From Guadua angustifolia (taxonomy: Eukaryota > Streptophyta > Magnoliopsida > Poales > Poaceae): a stretch of DNA of 64,000 bases. Of the stretch, positions 22,744-31,994 are shown piece by piece (positions within the stretch are counted from its first letter, which is position 1; every line of letters begins with the position of its first letter). The notes under the pieces are model-generated. The model was not told the DNA's origin. It did not search any database and saw nothing but the letters and a program-made list of their open reading frames with translations. The stretch spans positions 84,734,437 through 84,798,436 of the forward strand of contig CM070500.1 of NCBI GenBank assembly GCA_036346375.1, read 5' to 3'. A program made the translations under genes and the position numbers.

Positions 22744-25227
22744 TGGGGGTGGTTCTCAGCCCCCAGAGTACCGAAGGCAATTCTTTTACCCATCGGGTGG
22801 CGTACGGTTTGAGCCGGTCGAAGATGCGTGCCTTTAAGCCCTGTAGCACCATGCCGTTTGCCCTTTCTACCTGACCATTGCTCTTTGGATGAGCCACGGA
22901 GGCGAAGCAAACTTTGATGCCAAGCTCGTCACACCAGTCTTAAAATTCTTCTCCTCGAAATTGGGTTCCATTGTCCGTGATAATCCTGTTTGGTACGCCG
23001 AATCTTACGACGATCTCCTGAAAAAATTCTTTGGCCTTGGCCGCTGTGATTGTAGCTACTGGTTTTGCTTCTATCCACTTGGTGAATTTATCAACGGCGA
23101 CAAAGAGATGAGTGGAGCCGCCTCGAGCTTTCTTCAATGGGCCGACCATGTCGAGTCCCCAGACTGCGAACGGCCAAGTGATCGGAATTGTCTGCGGCTT
23201 ACGGCGGCACGTGTATTTGGCGGGCAAAAATCGGCATCCTTCACAGTTGAACGATGTCTTCGCGTCGATCCACAAAGATCGGCGAAGAAGCCTTGTCGAT
23301 ATGCCTTGCCCACCAGAGTGCTTGACGCCGCGTGATGCCCACAGATTCCCGAGTGGATTTCTCTGAGTAGGTTTCTTCCTTCTTGCTCTGATATGCATCG
23401 CCTTAGAACTCCGGAGGCACTTTTTCGGAACAATTCTTCGCCTATTATCACGTAATTCTTGCTACGCCGCGAGATGCGTTCTGCCTCTGTCCGGTCTTCT
23501 GGAAGTTCGTCCTTCAACAGGTAATTTAGAAAAGGAGCTGTCCAATCTGTGTTGATGACCAAGACCTCTTCTTCAATGGGTATTTCTTCCGACTTGCCTT
23601 GTTCCTGTTTTGGGTTTATTGAAGGCTTATGGAGCTCTTCGACAAACACACCAGCTGGTACTGTTGCCCGAGTGGATCCTAGCCTTGCCAATTCGTCTGC
23701 TGCTTCGTTGTCACGTCGGAGTACGTGAATGAGCTCTAGCCCATCGAACTTGCCTTCTAGCTTTCGTACCTCCTGGCAATAGGCTGCCATGTTGTCTTCG
23801 ACGCACGACCACTCCTTTTGTACTTGGTTAATTACCAGCATGGAGTCGCCCCGAATAGTTAGCCACGGATCTGAGGGATATCGCAATCTGGCCCGTGGAT
23901 GAGTACCTCGTACTCGGCGGCATTGTTTGACACCGGGAAGTGGATCTGGAGGACGTATTTCAGGCGCTCACCTGTTGGAGAGATGAGGACCACGCCGGCT
24001 CTTGCGCCGTTGAGCATGAGGGAGCCGTCGAAATACATCGTCCAGTACTCCAGCTCTTTAGTAGTCGTCGGAGTTTGCAATTCTGTCCATTCGGCGGTGA
24101 AGTCCGCAAGTATTTGGGATTTTATTGCTGTTCATGCTGAAAAGAGATTTCAAAGGCCCGAGCTTGATCGCCCATTTTGCGATCCTCCGAGGCCTCCGAC
24201 AGTGAGTATGTCCCCAGCGGAAAGTGGTGACCACCGCAATTGAATGTTCTTGGAAGTAATGCTTGAGTTTGCGTGAGGCAAGCAACACGGCGTACAATAG
24301 TTTTTGTACCTGTGGGTAGCGCACCTTGGATTCTCCCAACACCTCGCTGATGAAATAGACTGGCCGCTGAATTTTCTGGAGGTGCCCCTCTTCCTTCCGC
24401 TCTGCAACGATTGCAGCGCTGACTACATGAGTCGTCGCGGCAATGTAGAGCAAAAGGGGCTCCTCGGGCATTGGAGGAACCAGCACAGGTGGGGATGATA
24501 AGAATGTCTTCAGTTCTTCGAAAGCCTGCTGTGCTTCAGAGGTCCATTGAAAGTTACCCTGCTTCTTTAGAAGTTTGAAAAAGGGCATTCCTCGAGATCC
24601 TAGGCGAGAGATGAATCTGCCGAGTGCCACCATGCATCCGGTGAGCTTCTGGACGTCCTTCTGACTGGTTGGAGGTTTCATTTTCAGAATTGCATTGATC
24701 TGCTCTGGGTTTGCCTCGATGCCACGCTGTGACACAATAAATCCGAGTAACTTTCCTGACGGGACTCCAAAAACGCATTTTTCTGGATTCAGCTTCATTT
24801 TGTAAGCCCTTAGGCTTTCGAAGGTTTCCGCCAAGTCAGATACGAGGTCTTCCCTCGCACGAGTCTTGACAACGACGTCATCGACATATGCTTCCACGCT
24901 ATGCCTAATCTGGGAGTGAAAACATCATTGATCGCGCGTTGGTAAGTTGCGCCGGCGTTTTTCAAACCGAATGGCATCGTGATGTAGCAGAATGCGCCAA
25001 ACGGAGTGATGAACGAAGTTTTGATGCAATCTCCTTCTTTAGCCTGATCTGGTGATATCCCGAGTAGGCATCCAGAAAACTCAGGAGTTCGCAGCCCGCC
25101 GTCGAATCCACCACTTGGTCTATACGAGGCAGCCCGAAAGGATCTTTCGGGCAAGCCTTGTTGAGATCGGTATAATCAACGCACATGCGCCAGCTTTTAT
25201 TCTTTTTGCGAACAAGCACTGGGTTCG
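22744..25227 (-). pseudogene. Element A pol: reverse transcriptase, two RNase H domains, integrase
   Basis: Read on - from 25227. The RT starts with VLVRKKNKSWRMCVDYTDLN, with a frameshift near 25000-25060, and goes on to the catalytic YVDDVVV at about 24890. Then comes the RT-linked RNase H (to about 24250), a second RNase H (YFDGSLMLNGARAGVV near 24040, NNAAEYEVLI), and a zinc-binding and core integrase (WGLDMVGPL near 23150, DNGTQFRGEEF near 22950). Several frameshifts and stops break it. It is separated from its 5' part by element B and from its 3' part by element C. The dual RNase H is characteristic of the Tat clade of plant gypsy elements. Confidence 0.88.
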
Positions 25228-25232
25228 CCAGC
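25228..25232. repeat. Target site duplication CCAGC (left) of element B
   Basis: CCAGC directly precedes the LTR at 25233 and recurs at 28557-28561. The RT frame of element A is continuous across a single copy. Confidence 0.93.
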
Positions 25233-25710
25233 TGTGGAGTATATGGACCTCGGATATCTGCATGGCGGGCTGGGAGGACCGCCCAAGGGGGGATGGGCCA
25301 AGCCGACTGCATGAAGATGGGTATTGCCTAGGAGGCAGGCCGCCATGCGCAACAAGGAAACTCCGAAGATGGAAACCAACCTTAATTAGGTAGGATATAA
25401 TTGTAATCTGGTTGTTGCCATGTTGGGCGAATCAGATAGAGATACAATCTCCACTTCAGATCCGAGTAGGACTCTCCTTGTAACCGCCCTCCTCCGCTAT
25501 ATAAAGGGGGGTGGGAGAGGAGGAGAGGGACGGAGACAGAAGATCATCAGCGAATAAGCTAGCCAATCATAATCCCAGAGCACAAGACTAGGGTATTATC
25601 TCCACCGAGAGAGCCCAAACCTGTATAATTCCTCGTGTCTTGTGCTACCATCGAGTTTCCGATCCAGCGCTTAGCCCCCTTTTAATTATTGTCGGTAACA
25701 AACCTCGACA
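25233..25710 (+). repeat. 5' LTR of element B
   Basis: 478 bp, TGTGGAGTATATGG to AACCTCGACA. A TATATAAAGG box lies at about 25498. The end shares TTAATTATTGTCGGTAACAA with the LTR of element A. Confidence 0.93.
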
Positions 25711-25730
25711 GTTGGCGCGCCAGGTAGGGG
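25711..25730 (+). other. Primer binding site of element B
   Basis: GTTGGCGCGCCAGGTAGGGG directly follows the 5' LTR. The identical sequence lies next to the 5' LTR of element A on - (31505-31524). I do not assign the tRNA. Confidence 0.75.
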
Positions 25731-25869
25731 CTGCGTCAAGATCAATCTCGGCAAGCTCGATGGCCTCCATCAATGGAATCGTCATCACCTTCGCTCCCGT
25801 CCATGTTTCCACTTCGGGAGCCTCAACTTCACCCCAACAAGCCTCGAAGCATCTACACGTACGCAATTA

Positions 25870-26520
25870 CACGTACCCCATCGTCACGCTTCGGATCGGC
25901 TCAAGCCTCTCCATCTTCGTCGCCGACCGACGACTCGCGCACGAGGCCCTCATCGGCTTCGACATCGCGGCCGGCGACGGTGCGCAGCGACCACGAACAC
26001 GCTTCTCGGCGTGGCGACAACATCATCACCCGTCAACTACGGGCCCGTGTGGCGCCTCTGCGCCACAACCTCGTGTCCGAGACGCTGCACTCGTCAGCGT
26101 CAACCTTTTCATACGGCCGTACGCGCGGTGCGTCGCGTGCTCATTGCGGGAGGGGACCGTAGCGTTATGGATGCGTTTGATTACACGATGTTACGCCTCC
26201 TCGTGCTCATGTGCTTGGCGATTCACGGAGGGCGGCGATGGCGCGGGCTTGGACATGTACGGCACCAAGGGGATCGAGATGATGTCGTTCGGCGTCGGCC
26301 GGAGGACTGCGCCGGGCTCACCATCGCCATCTTGCACCGAGTACTTCGTCGCCAACATGGTTAAGGAGTTCGAGTGGAAGGAGGCGGTCGGCCACGAGGT
26401 GGACTTCACCGAGAAGCGCGAGTTCACCGCAGTTATGGCGAAGCCACTGCGCCAACGGCTTCTGCTTCTCCATCTTCGTCACCGACCGGCGACTCGCGCA
26501 CAAGGCCCTCATCGTTCGAT
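25870..26520 (+). pseudogene. Captured, rearranged cytochrome P450 fragments (CYP89-like)
   Basis: Pieces of one P450 gene in shifting frames. An N-terminal part (PIVTLRIGSSLSIFVADRRL, 25879-25938) is followed by the YGPVWRL and NLVSETLHSS region (26037-26095), a DAFDYTMLRLLVLMC segment (26168-26212), and then, after an internal deletion, the heme-binding end (FGVGRRTAPG near 26287-26316) and the C-terminal tail EYFVANMVKEFEWKEAVGHE to about 26450. A second copy of the N-terminal piece (SIFVTDRRLAHKALI) lies at about 26475-26517. The heme-ligand Cys position of FxxGxRxCxG is Ala. The CYP89 assignment is from memory of that family. It cannot be an active enzyme. Confidence 0.75.
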
Positions 26521-26569
26521 CAACATGATCAAGCCGCTGGCAGTTACGTTGTAGGATCATCACGCAGCA

Positions 26570-27115
26570 TAATGATCGGCGCGGCCAAAACCACGCCGCG
26601 CTGCGCCAACTCCGCGCCAACTCGCGCCGGCCAAGCGCCACGCCGCGCTTCGAGCCACGCGCCAAAGCTCGGCACGACCAAGAGCCGCGCCGCGCTTCGA
26701 AGCGCCAACTCCGCGCCAAGAGTTTACGCCGCGCTTCGAAGCTTGAAGCCAAGAGCCGCGCTGCGCCCGGCGCCAACTCGCGACGCTAAGAGCCGCGCTG
26801 CGCCCGGCGCCAACTTAAGACGGCCAAGAGCCCGCTATGCTTGCGCCGGCGCTCGCGCTTCGAGCGCCACCTTAGGCACGACCACGAGCCTATGCTCGCG
26901 CCCGAAGCGCCACCGCCGCACGCGCCACGAGCCTCGCGCCGCGCCACCTTGAGCGACCACCTTCGCTGCGCCACGAGCGCCACCTTAGGCACGGCCACGA
27001 GCCTATGCCTGTGCCCCGAGCGCCACCTTCGGCACGGCCACGAGCCACGCCTGCGCCCCGAGCGCCACTTTCGGCACGGCCACGAGCCATGCCTGCGCCA
27101 CGAGCAAGGACGGCA
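26570..27115 (+). repeat. GC-rich degenerate and tandem repeats inside element B
   Basis: The first part (to about 26840) is built from variants of AAGAGCCGCGCTGCGCCCGG and CGCCAACTCGCG. The second (about 26870-27115) has a 42-43 bp tandem unit beginning GGCACGGCCACGAGCC, with clear copies at 26988, 27031 and 27073 and a degenerate one near 26873. The long open frames here, on both strands, follow from the composition. Confidence 0.7.
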
Positions 27116-28060
27116 CGATCGTCAGCAACATATGGAGCATAAAGCAGCTAAGTCGCTTTTTACTCAATTATGTCATTGTTGGCTTTCTTGACTTGCTACT
27201 TAGTTAATCCACAACTAAGCAGTAAGTCGGGGGCTACACCTAATAGTGTGCGCATCTTTTTCGGTGGAGATAATACCCTACCTAATAAGGAAAAGCAGTA
27301 ACAACTAAGCACATCTTTTTCTGAGTACCTAATAAGGAAAAGCAGTAACAACTAAGCACATCTTTTTCTGAGTTGTATTTTTTCTTTTACTTAACGATTG
27401 CAAATGAATCCGAGTGCGTTAATTCCGAGTTGTGAAGCTCTGACCCCATGAACGGTGAACTTTAGTCACCCAAAACGCGTGTCTGGGAAAAAGTGCCATG
27501 AGCCGACTCCCGACGCTCGGGGGCTAGACTAGTCGGGCAGAGTGCTTAAACAAAAAGAGTCAAACCACTCGGATGAATTCAAAATCAATAAGGAAAAGGA
27601 GTAAAAAACTCTAAAATATATAAACCAGTCGAACACCACATCCGAGTGAATGGTTTCTACATTGCATAAGTTCTGCATATACATGATTTCGTGGCTACTA
27701 AATTTGGATGCGACGCGTGTGGAGCTAACGCTCAACGATTTACATCAAGAACTTTGGCGATTTAATGAATTTAAAGGGAGCGGCGCAGAATTTCGCCTTG
27801 AGCGGGAAAAGCGTTTTGACTTCTGCATATCGTTTGGGATACGGTATTCCCCCATGATGGGCCACCAGCTGTACGACGCGACAGTCGGATATAGTTCAAC
27901 GCGTGGAGCTCTATTGAGTCCTTCACGATCTCTTTGCCTACAATGGGCACTCAGCTGGAAAGGAAAACCAGTCGGAAAACTACATCAAGAACTAGAAGCA
28001 CTCGGCGTGAAGCATGATTCAGTTGAGCTGTGACCAGGAAGGCGGCAACTCGATCGCAAA
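27116..28060 (+). other. 3' internal spacer of element B
   Basis: No gene recognised. It contains polypurine-like tracts AGTCGGGGGCTACACC (about 27215) and CTCGGGGGCTAG (about 27517) before the one at 28061-28075. A short direct repeat GAAAAGCAGTAACAACTAAG occurs near 27290 and 27336. Confidence 0.55.
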
Positions 28061-28075
28061 GCACTCGGGGGCTAC

Positions 28076-28556
28076 TGTGGAGTATATGGACCTCGGATAT
28101 CTGCATGGCGGGCTGGGAGGACCGCCCAAGGGGGGATGGGCCAAGCCGACTGCATGAAGATGGGTATTGCCCAGGAGGTAGGCCGCCATGCGCAACAAGG
28201 AAACTCCGAAGATGGAAACCAACCTTAATTAGGTAGGATATAATTGTAATCCTGGTTGTTGCCATGTTGGGCGAATCAGGATAGAGATACAATCTCCACT
28301 TCGTATCCGAGTAGGACTCTCCTTTGTAACCGCCCTCCTCCGCTATATAAAGGGGGGTGGGAGAGGAGGAGAGGGACGGAGACAGAAGATCATCAGCGAA
28401 TAAGCTAGCCAATCATAATCCCAGAGCACAGGACTAGGGTATTATCTCCACCTAGAGAGCCCGAACCTGTATAATTCCTCGTGTCTTGTGCTACCATCGA
28501 GTTTTCGATCCAGCGCTTAGCCCCCTTTTAATTATTGTCGGTAACAAACCTCGATA
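28076..28556 (+). repeat. 3' LTR of element B
   Basis: 481 bp, starting TGTGGAGTATATGG after the tract GCACTCGGGGGCTAC. Target duplication CCAGC follows at 28557-28561. Confidence 0.93.
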
Positions 28557-28561
28557 CCAGC

Positions 28562-29800
28562 CAGTCGGGATGGTACACTTCTTTTATGAAACCTGCTGCT
28601 AAAAGCTTTGTGATCTCCTCCCTGATGGCTTCTTTTCTGTCTTGAGCAAATCTTCGGAGCCGTTGCTTGATGGGCTTGGCCTTCTCGTCAACGTTCAAAG
28701 AGTGCTCGATCACCTCTCTGGGAACACCGGGCATATCGGATGGTTTCCACGCGAAGATGTCCCGGTTGGCCCGAAGAAAGGTGACGAGCGCGTCTTCCTA
28801 TTTGGGGGTGAGGCCTGTCCCGATCAGAGCTGTCTGGGCAGAATTGGATGGGTCAAGGATTACCTTTTTGACCCCCTCATCAGGTTTTAGGCTCGCCCTG
28901 GTCTGCTTCTTGGCCGGCACTTCTCCTTCGTCTTCTTGGTGTGCGGCTGCTTGCCGGATCTTCTCTCTGTCATCTGCCGCCTCTTGAGCTTCGGCCATCT
29001 CGCAGCTCTCTCTGTCGCAGACGAACGACTGCTTGACATCACCACGTATGGAAATGATACCCTTCGGCCCTGGCATCTTCATGACGAGATAAGTATAATG
29101 TGGTACGGCCATGAATCTGTCCAGGCCAGGTCTTCCTAAGATGGCGTGATATGCCGTCTGAAAGTCGGCTACTTCAAAGTTGAGGTACTCGGTCCGAAAA
29201 TTCTCCTTGGTTCCAAACGTGACTGGCAAAGTGATTTGCCCGAGTGGTACCGAAGAAGTTCCAGAATTACCCCATGGAATGGTGATGAGCCCCGCTTTAA
29301 CTCGGAACGGGGAATCTTCATGTCGTCAAAAGTTTTGGAGAAGAGAACATTGAGCCCACTGCCTCCGTCGACCAGCACCCTCTTGAGTTTAACATTGCGC
29401 ACCACCGGGTCCAACACTAGCGGGAATCTTCTGGGATAAGGGATGTGATCCGAATGATCTGAATGGTCAAAGGTAATGGGAGTCTCGGACCATCGGAGAT
29501 ACTGGAGAGCCGCTGGCATGACGGCGTTGACGTCCCTGGCCATGAGTTTTTGCTTCCGTTTTGACTCGTAAGCCATCGAGCCTCCGTAGATGTAATTGAG
29601 CTCCCGTTCCATCTTTTGATACTCGCCTTCATTCATCTTCAGGGGAATCTTGCTTTTTCTTATCTTCTTCTTTTGCTTCGCCTCTCGGTGGTCGCTATAC
29701 GGATTCATTGGCAAATCTCCTCAAAGTGAAGCAATCTTTTGCAGCATGCTTACCTTTTGGATGAAAAGGACAAGTAGCCTCCATCATCAGATCGTAGTCG
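28562..29800 (-). pseudogene. Element A protease and start of reverse transcriptase
   Basis: Read on -: a Cys/His segment (CPFHPKGKHAAKDC, about 29780-29735), then a basic linker, the retropepsin active site as VDGGSGLNVLF (29340-29372) in place of the usual DTGS, and the region FQTAYHAILGRPGLDRFMAV typical of gypsy proteases. An acidic linker and the RT entry MPGVPREVIEHSL...GFIKEVYHPDWL follow, up to the insertion point of element B. There is a frame change near 29200 and a stop after 28798. Confidence 0.82.
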
Positions 29801-30044
29801 GTTGCGTGGCGTGTGATGCCGCCTTGCTTTCATTCTGCCGCCACTATTTCTTGAGCTTGCTTTCTGTCGCGTTGCCTTGACGACTCGGCATAATCCTTCC
29901 TATCTCTTTGTCGTGGGCGATCGTCTTGTCGTTCGGCCAATGCATCTGAGACTGTCGCATAACGATCCGCCCGATTCGAACATCTCCCTTACAAAGGACG
30001 GCGCTTTTGAGACATCTTCTTGATCGGTCGAGTCGTTGACACCT

Positions 30045-31523
30045 TTACGGAATCTTTGCGATGACTGCAGCTTCCGAGATGTCCCTGATTGTATTCTTCT
30101 TTTTCATGAAGCGCCGGATAAATTCTCGGAGCGTCTCATTCTTTTTCTGGCGGAGCTGGTACAGGTCCCATTGCATTTCAGGTCGCTCGTAAGTGCCCTG
30201 GAAGTTGGTGATGAATTGTTCACAAAGATCCTCCCAGGAATCTATGGAATTCGCTGGAAGTCCTGTAAGCCATGCTTGAGCCGAAGAGGTGAGCATGACT
30301 GGAAGGTAATTAGCCATCACATTGCGATCGCCCCCGGCAGCCATGATCGCAAGGGAGTAAACTTGGAGCCAAGCTTCAGGATCTCTTTCCCCGTCAAATT
30401 TGGTGATGCTCTTTGGGTTGAATCCTTCGGGCCAGACCACTCGGCGAAGGCGAGGAGTGAAAGCCCGGATGCCCTCAATAGGGCCATCGTTGCGCCTTCG
30501 TGGAGAACGTCGATAGGGTGATTTGGCTCATCGGTCTTCGTTTTCCCCTCCGCAATAGCGGGGATTATTACGGTGATCGTCCCGATCATCGTGGCCAATG
30601 CCAAAACGTTCGTAGTTATCTCTGCGCCTACGGCGCTCTTCATCTTCACGATCACGCCGCCTGGCATTTAAATCCATGCGGAGGTCGGCCGATCTTGTCA
30701 GCGCGTCTTCCCGTCGGAGCTCTCGCTTTGTGGCGATCGCGAGCCAGATTGCCGCTAGCGACTGCGAGTTGACGAGGCGAGTTCGACCTGGCTCCTCCTG
30801 GTGTTGCTGAACTGCTGCCGCCGCCACCATAGCCTGAACCTAGGCTACGATCGGAGCGGCAGGGCTATCAGGACCAAGCAGTGGCCCTAAAGTATCAAGA
30901 AGCGTTTTGGAGGCGATGATGTTCTGTTGAGGAGTATGGAAAACCGATTGGTTCCCCATCTTTGCCTGCAAGATTTCTTCATTAACATTGCGGCCTCTAT
31001 TCTGGAGGAGTCTTGCATGGCCTTCTTGTCGCTGACGCTCTTCCTCTGCAGCGTTCGCTGCATTCTTCTGTTGCTGTGATTCTGTTCGCGGCTCCTCGAT
31101 CACAAAAATGCCGCGAAAGCTCTGGAAATCTTCCGCTTCGTCTTCTGAGTCGGAGGAACAAGAAGACGAGTGATACTGACCTTTAAGTCCGAGTGGTTTT
31201 CTGGCGTGTTTGACCACTCGGGGTTCGTCATCAGCTGGTTCCGACTCTGGACGAGGTTCAGGCTTTTGGCTTACTGTCCAGGGACAGATGGCCATGCCTG
31301 TTCCCTATCCGAGTGGTTGTCCGGCGAAGGGAACCTCAGAATTGCTTCCAGATTGGAACTGATCCGAATCCGAAAGGGAGAGATGGCCAAGATCGTCGGC
31401 GATGAAATCCAGACTTCCGAAGCGAAACGCCTGGGTCGGCGTGAAGGTGGCCATGCTTTTGGTGAAGATCGCCATCGAGCTTGCCAAGTTTGATCCTAGC
31501 GCAGCCCCTACCTGGCGCGCCAA
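30045..31523 (-). pseudogene. Element A gag
   Basis: One frame on - starts MARQVGAALGS at 31523, directly after the primer site, and runs to about 30528 with stops at 31305-31307 and 30840-30842. The retrotransposon gag domain proper is in a second frame (30440-30045: KFDGERDPEAWLQVY, QAWLTGLPANSIDSW, TLREFIRRF). Between them lies an Arg/Asp-rich linker. Two stops and a frameshift make it non-functional. Confidence 0.82.
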
Positions 31524-31524
31524 C
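31505..31524 (-). other. Primer binding site of element A
   Basis: On -, GTTGGCGCGCCAGGTAGGGG follows the LTR end CCTCGACA. It is identical to that of element B. Confidence 0.75.
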
Positions 31525-31994
31525 TGTCGAGGTTTGTTACCGATAATAATTAAAAGGGGCTAAACGCTGGATCGAAAACTCGATGGTAGCACAAGACACG
31601 GGAAATTATACAGGTTCGGGCTCTCGCGGTGGAGATAATACCCTAGTCCTGTGCTCTGGAATTATGAGTAGCTAACTTATTTGCTGATGATGCCTTCCTG
31701 ATGGTTCCCCGCCCCTCCCTTTATATAGCAGAGAAGGGCGGTTACAATAAGGAATCCTACTCGGATACGAGATGGAAACCGCACTTTCATATCTATCCCG
31801 AATCTATATTAGTTTGGATTACAATCATCCCTTGCCTAATACGACTTGGTTTCCCTAGCTAGGATTTGTCCTGATTCTTCACGCCTCGCTCAGCCCAGTC
31901 TACCTCCGGCCTTTTGTAGTCGGCCTAGCCTAGTTTTGCCTGGCTGGGCCTCACAGGTCTGCCTTGCGGGCCCCTGGGGTATATATTCCCCACA
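31525..31994 (-). repeat. 5' LTR of element A
   Basis: 470 bp, about 97% identical by eye to 5293-5763, followed by the target duplication GAAGT at 31995-31999. Confidence 0.93.

Larger units (their letters stand above)
25233..28556 (+). mobile_element. Non-autonomous gypsy element B carrying P450 pieces
   Basis: LTRs 25233-25710 and 28076-28556, primer site at 25711, polypurine tract at 28061-28075, CCAGC duplication. The 2.4-kb internal part has no gag or pol. It holds cytochrome P450 fragments (25870-26520), GC-rich degenerate repeats (26570-27115) and a 3' spacer. The last 44 bp of its LTR, its primer site and its 3' internal motifs match element A, so A-family proteins probably mobilised it. 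LTRs differ at about 13 positions by eye count. The last bases of the 3' LTR read TCGATA instead of TCGACA. Confidence 0.92.
5293..31994 (-). mobile_element. Gypsy element A, Tat-type, about 12 kb without its nested insertions
   Basis: LTRs at 31525-31994 (5' in element sense) and 5293-5763 (3') with a GAAGT duplication outside. In sense (-) order I see: primer site, gag (31523-30045), protease and start of RT (29800-28562), B insertion, RT, RNase H and integrase (25227-22744), C insertion, integrase C terminus (11373-10941), antisense ORFs (10317-6537) and polypurine tract (5776-5764). Two RNase H domains in a row suggest the Tat clade. The LTRs differ by roughly 14 changes in 470 bp (counted by eye). 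Gag and pol carry stops and frameshifts, so it is not autonomous now. Confidence 0.93.

Noticed and set aside
25640..26554. A single 304-codon frame as an intact captured protein
   Set aside because: The frame starts inside the LTR, and the P450 segments lie in different frames, so it is not one continuous captured gene.
26318..26998. Long Arg/Ala-rich open frames on both strands
   Set aside because: They come from the GC-rich repeats of element B. All frames are open because stop codons are rare in this composition.
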